From Flaccisagitta enflata (Eukaryota > Chaetognatha > Sagittoidea > Aphragmophora): 64,000 nucleotides of DNA. The stretch lies in contig OZ231128.1 of the NCBI GenBank assembly GCA_965153355.1, forward strand, positions 36,642,001 through 36,706,000, read 5' to 3'. The notes under the pieces are model-generated. The model searched no databases, was not told where the DNA came from, and was given only the letters and a program-made list of their open reading frames with translations. Below, piece by piece: positions 60,130-64,000 of this stretch (positions are counted from its first letter, which is position 1; each line of letters opens with the position of its first letter). The translations under genes were made by a program, and so were the position numbers.

Positions 60130-60665
60130 TAAAAGGTCTCGGCGTAGTTTGGCGTGGAATGGCATAGACTGACGCGGCGTAGCGGACATGGCCTGGGAAT
60201 CCCAGTTGGATTACTCATCGAAGCGTAACATGGAATTTACAGGGTGTGGAGTAACGCAACGTAGCGCAACATGGAACTTGCAGGGCATGGAATAACGCAG
60301 CCTAGCGTTATACGGAATTTACAGGGTATAGAACAACGCATCGTAGGCTCGTAGCGTAATATGATAGTTAGTTATGCTTGATGGAAATCTAGGAGTGGTG
60401 CGCGTAGTAACTAGTCATCGAAGGCTCACAAGGCCCTCTTCCATATTTTCTATTTTGGAAAAAGTGGGGGGGGGGGGATATTGTATCTCTTGTCAGGGAA
60501 CCTCAAGGGAATGAATCGACGAAGCGTAGTGTAACATGCACATAGGAATTTTGCAGTGTAGCATAACATGGAACCTGTAAGGCCTGAGATGACACAACAT
60601 TGCCGAACATGGAACATATGGCGCATGGAACGACTCAGCGTAGCGTAACATAGAACGTGCACAAT
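60130..60665. repeat. Degenerate tandem repeat GCGTAACATGGAA
   Basis: Words GTAGCGTAACATGGAA, TTACAGGGTATGGAATAACG and variants recur at about 40-60 base spacing, interrupted at 60366-60494 by the segment shared with 54981-55103. Confidence 0.7.
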
Positions 60666-60944
60666 CGGGCTTGATTGTCACAGCAAGACTTTGTCATGTT
60701 GTGCTACGAGACGCTACCGTTTCGCAATAAGTTTCCTATGTTAATAGCGCGCATAATCTTTTCATCGCAAATTATCATCAAAATGTTACTTCTGTAATTA
60801 ATAATAAAACTTTGAAAGACAGAAAGAACCGACAGAGGTCATTCAAAAATCGAATTAATCTAGACACTATTTCGTGCATAAATCGACCAACCGTGAGCCC
60901 AACAATCCGACATTCCAAGGGCAAAACGAAAGAAGTTAGAGAAG

Positions 60945-61007
60945 AAGAAGAAGAAGAAGAAGAAGAAGCAGAAGCAGAAGCAGAAGCAGAAGAAGAAGAA
61001 GAAGAAG

Positions 61008-61039
<32 letters not shown>

Positions 61040-61062
61040 GAAGAAGTAGAAGAAGAAGAAGA
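60945..61062. repeat. (GAA)n microsatellite
   Basis: GAA repeats with a (GCAGAA)4 stretch and two GTAGAA units. Confidence 0.96.
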
Positions 61063-61272
61063 TTTTTGAGGGTAAATGGCCAAACAATCGAAAAGTGCCA
61101 TCAAATCGCCCGGAAAAGACCTCAAGACACAAATCTCTTCTTCTTTTTTTTTTATCACTGCTTCTACAGTAGATGTCGTCCAGACTTGGAAATACCGGGG
61201 AATCCAAAACAGGAAGACTAATAAAGTGAACAGATTGATAGTTGAAATGTTAACTAATAAAAAGATGCTTAA

Positions 61273-62219
61273 TTGACCATGGGTGTTGGTTTTCATGGAA
61301 AAACATTTATATGTTTTCCTGCTAAAATATTGATATTCTAAGAAATTTTTTGATTGAACGTTGCTTAAAATCAAATTTGTTAAAACTTTCCCACAATATG
61401 TTCTTAAAAATCACTCATATGGTGGTTGCAAGGGAGCATCACAGGGCTGTCACACATAGTGGTGCTCCCTAGCTAAATGAGCAATATTATTACAAAACAT
61501 AATGTGGGAAATTTGTACAGTACTTTCCGAGCAAACCCGGCTAAAACTGGAGGATTAATTTTTATTACTTTAATTTCATTTCCCAAACTTAATTTTTTGT
61601 ATCTAACTTAATTAAAAAATACTTGATTCCCTGAACATATTTGGCTGTGAATGAAAATAACTTGTGAAATCAAAGTGCATGAAGACATTAGAATTGAGTG
61701 TTCTAACCCAGACCATTGGATTTGGCAGAAAATTTTACCTATCCTAGACTACAAGAACAGCTCAGTCAGACAACTATTTAAGATTTTATGGCCATTTAAA
61801 GTTTTTAAGCACAATTGTCCTAAATTATTTTGAGACAATTGTCCTTAAAAACTTTAAATGGGCATAAAATCTTAAATAGTTGTCTGACTGAGCTGTTCTG
61901 GTAGTCTAGAATAGGTAAAATTTTTTGCCGAATCCATCCAATTCTGATGTCTTCATGCACTTTGATTTCACGAGTTATTTTTTTTCACAGCCAAATATGT
62001 TCAAGGAATTAAGTATTTTTTAATTAAGTTAGATACAAAAAATTAAATTTGGGAAATGAAATTAAAGTAACAAAAATTAATGCTCCAGTTTTAGCCGGGT
62101 TTGCTCGGAAGGTACTGTAGCAAACTAGATTTGACGCATTATTCCCTTTTTAAAGATATTGATATTTCATCAAGGATACATGAAAATGTATTTCCATGGC
62201 AACCGACACCTATAGTCAA
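61273..62219. mobile_element. About 0.95 kb palindromic element with near-perfect arms
   Basis: The outer ends TTGACCATGGGTGTTGG and CCGACACCTATAGTCAA are inverted. The inner arms 61515-61820 and 61833-62128 are almost identical when reversed, centred near 61826. An accessory hairpin (AGGGAGCATCAC...GTGGTGCTCCCT, about 61431-61471) sits in the left half only. No clear target duplication; no ORF beyond chance. Confidence 0.88.
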
Positions 62220-62363
62220 CAAAGCAACCCCTTATCAATTTTTATTCAAAATATTAGTCTTCCCCCGTAGAGACTAGACGACATCTACTGTACTTGTTCT
62301 CTCATTCATTTCTCTCTTCCTTATTGTGTTCCTTCATCACTTTCCCCTCTCCTTATTTTCATT

Positions 62364-62570
62364 TTTAGTCGCGGACTCTGTATGAAGCTTTGTCCATCCG
62401 TCGGTCCGTTAGTCCGTCCTTCCGTGATACTTGAGTGGAAAACCGGAGAACAAGCATGCCGCAGTTGTGATTGTTAGTGTTTTTGTGTGCATGTGTGTGT
62501 ATGTGTGTGTATGGAAGGGGAATTTGCGCCCCTGCCCACCCGTCCGCGATGTAACCCCGCGTAACTGGTT
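62364..62570 (-). mobile_element. Hybrid hairpin-capped element (C words, B cap), 3' hairpin collapsed
   Basis: In sense: B-type cap GTTACGCGGGGTTAC, C-type SIR ATCGCGGAC, GGGTGGGCAGGGGC, a GT-rich middle, GGACGGACTAACGGACC and C-type end GTCCGCGACTAAAAA with one hairpin arm deleted. Confidence 0.8.
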
Positions 62571-62639
62571 TTCTGACTCTCAGTTTTTCTTTTGTCTTTA
62601 ATTCAAACTTTCAAACTAATATAAATATTTTCCCCTTCT

Positions 62640-62690
62640 TCTATGTTTGTCTGTCTGTCGGTCTGCCTTTTTTTTCTCTTACTTTCTATT

Positions 62691-62721
<31 letters not shown>

Positions 62722-62750
62722 GTCTGTTTGTCTCTCTGTCTGTTTGTCTT

Positions 62751-62842
<92 letters not shown>

Positions 62843-62850
62843 ACACACAC
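62640..62850. repeat. (TCTG)n and (CT)n
   Basis: TCTG units to about 62778, then about 60 bp of CT and a short (CA)4. Confidence 0.95.
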
Positions 62851-62866
62851 AACTTTGTTAACTATA

Positions 62867-63099
62867 CAGTCAGTGGACAAAACATAATAGGTATATATAT
62901 CATACCATTAGCTTTGATCCAACGTACTGAAAAAAAACAATATCTTGTATGCAACAACTGGTAGTTGAAATTACAGCCAGCTTTAATCTTACAAAATTGG
63001 AGCATTACAGCCGGCTGTAATTCAAACAACCGATTATTGCAAGATCAAAGTATGATAACAGTATGATATATATTCCTATTATGTTTTGTTCATTGACTG
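62867..63099. mobile_element. 233 bp MITE with CAGTCARTG ends
   Basis: TIRs of about 40 bp: CAGTCAGTGGACAAAACATA and inverse (two differences here). An inner pair is TTACAGCCAGCT / AGCCGGCTGTAAT. TA precedes the left end; the right side reads CATA, so the duplication is imperfect. The CAGT start fits Tc1/mariner-type ends. Confidence 0.82.
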
Positions 63100-63163
63100 C
63101 ATACCCAAACTGAAACTGAAACACTGAAACTGCTACACTCAAAATTTGCCAAAAACATAATCT

Positions 63164-63423
63164 GAGCAAGGCCTGATTAGCGGCTACACCAGTCGCGTGC
63201 AGGGGGCAGGAGCAGTGATAGAGATCACTAGGGTATTTGGGCAGGAGCAATGAGATCTAAAAGCTCAAAAGTACCAAAAAATGAAAAGAGGACTGATAGA
63301 CCAAAAAACCAACTGACTGACGGACTGACCAACCACCAGACCACCAAACCGACAAACTAACAAACCGACAGACCGAAGTATGGACATAGCAGGTTGTAGA
63401 GTCGCGTAGCACGCGACTTAAAT
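63164..63423 (+). mobile_element. Hairpin-capped element, family A, intact
   Basis: CAAGGCCTGATTAGCGGC cap, SIR AGTCGCGTGC (63191-63200), TTTGGGCAGGAGCAATG, a CCAACCACCAGACC-type core and hairpin AGTCGCGTAGCACGCGACT (63400-63418) followed by TAAA. Confidence 0.92.
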
Positions 63424-64000
63424 TGATATTTCCCAATCTAACCCTGAAGCAAACACTAACCATAAGTAGTTAAGGGCAAAGGATTGTTACCTGTGTAACC
63501 GAAATTCAACAAATCACCCAAGATTAACATTGTTAACAAACCATACCCATATATAATAAAAGATAAAAAGACCAGCATCTACATTCTACACACTAACTAA
63601 AGACTATAGAAATACTAGAGAACACGAGGAAACCGCATTATAACTTGAAGTTAGAATGAAAGAGCAAACAGCTGTAGAAAGGGAAAAGAGGGCGGGTTTA
63701 AACCCCCAAGAAAACGTGGAAAGTGTCGGAGGTGAGAATTCGGTCCCCGAGGTGATAAAAGTGGCACAATTAGATTCCATCAAGTCTTTGCCGAGGAAAC
63801 CTGGTTGCCCATTCTACAGACGTACGCGCGTCCCGTCCTAATTTCACCCACATTTCTTCTTCTTCCTTAAACTACCTTTCCCTCTTCTATTTCTTCTTTT
63901 CGTTCTAACTTTTTTTCTGACAGGAAAATCAGTCTCTTGGCCGCGTTGAGATTTTGGGTAAAACCTTTTGTGTGTGCGTTACTCTAAAAGCGAGTATGTG
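63424..64000. other. Unclassified right edge
   Basis: 63432-63552 is the empty-site-like copy of 53510-53621. 63656-63841 holds a 61-residue open frame (MKEQTAVEREKRAGLNPQEN...) with a GGAGGTGAGAA donor-like site inside it. It could be a first exon but is unsupported. Confidence 0.35.

Overview
This window looks like nuclear DNA of an animal, probably an invertebrate, in a repeat-dominated intergenic or intronic region. The evidence is a non-LTR reverse transcriptase ORF with a metazoan L2/CR1-like layout, a Tc1/mariner transposase relic between inverted repeats and TA dinucleotides, many small inverted-repeat elements flanked by TA or TTAA, GT-AG bounded exon-like pieces, and very dense GA, CA, GAA and ATTC arrays. 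I cannot name the species. No tRNA, rRNA, CRISPR or bacterial-type operon was recognised, and no complete host gene could be assembled.

The main inhabitants are about 50 copies and fragments of short (about 130-270 bp) dispersed elements, here called hairpin-capped elements (HCEs). Read in sense, an HCE starts AACAAG and then has a small cap hairpin. Next comes a short 'SIR' word, usually followed by GGGTGGGCAGGGGC, and a core with GGAC-type tetranucleotide repeats. It ends with a 3' hairpin followed directly by TAAAAA. In every intact family the SIR is the reverse complement of the 3' arm of the 3' hairpin. Families A to E use different words (AGTCGCGTGC, GTTGCGGAC, AGTCGCGGAC, GATGCGTCCTC, AGGTGCGCC) but keep this pairing. 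Two nested insertions (47.8-48.3 kb and 31.3-31.6 kb) show that the elements move and insert into A/T runs. Helitron/Helentron-like non-autonomous elements are the nearest known architecture, but no Rep/helicase gene is present.

A second group is foldback-like elements with ends related to GGGCAGCGGCCCC and internal arrays of 20-21 bp units, often in head-to-head arms. They cluster at 11.0-13.6 kb, with others near 5.1, 21.1, 27.5, 34.6, 38.3 and 39.4 kb. A third group is long palindromes and MITEs: 4.14, 4.80, 14.5-16.6, 23.6, 25.3, 27.1, 29.9, 30.3, 32.3, 35.1, 39.5, 42.7, 48.6, 53.6, 61.3 and 62.9 kb.

Layout: 0-10 kb holds microsatellites, degenerate HCEs, the mariner relic and a long D-type HCE. 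10-17 kb holds the foldback cluster and a 2 kb inverted repeat. 17-25 kb holds HCE clusters with long microsatellites. 25-46 kb is palindromic elements separated by compound GA/CA arrays. 45.8-47.5 kb is the LINE. 48-53 kb has HCEs around exon-like segments, the best candidates for host gene pieces. 53-64 kb has a minisatellite-cored inverted-repeat element, long microsatellites, a near-perfect palindrome and more HCEs. Nothing here forms a working gene system; the region is shaped by short non-autonomous mobile elements and simple repeats that interact.
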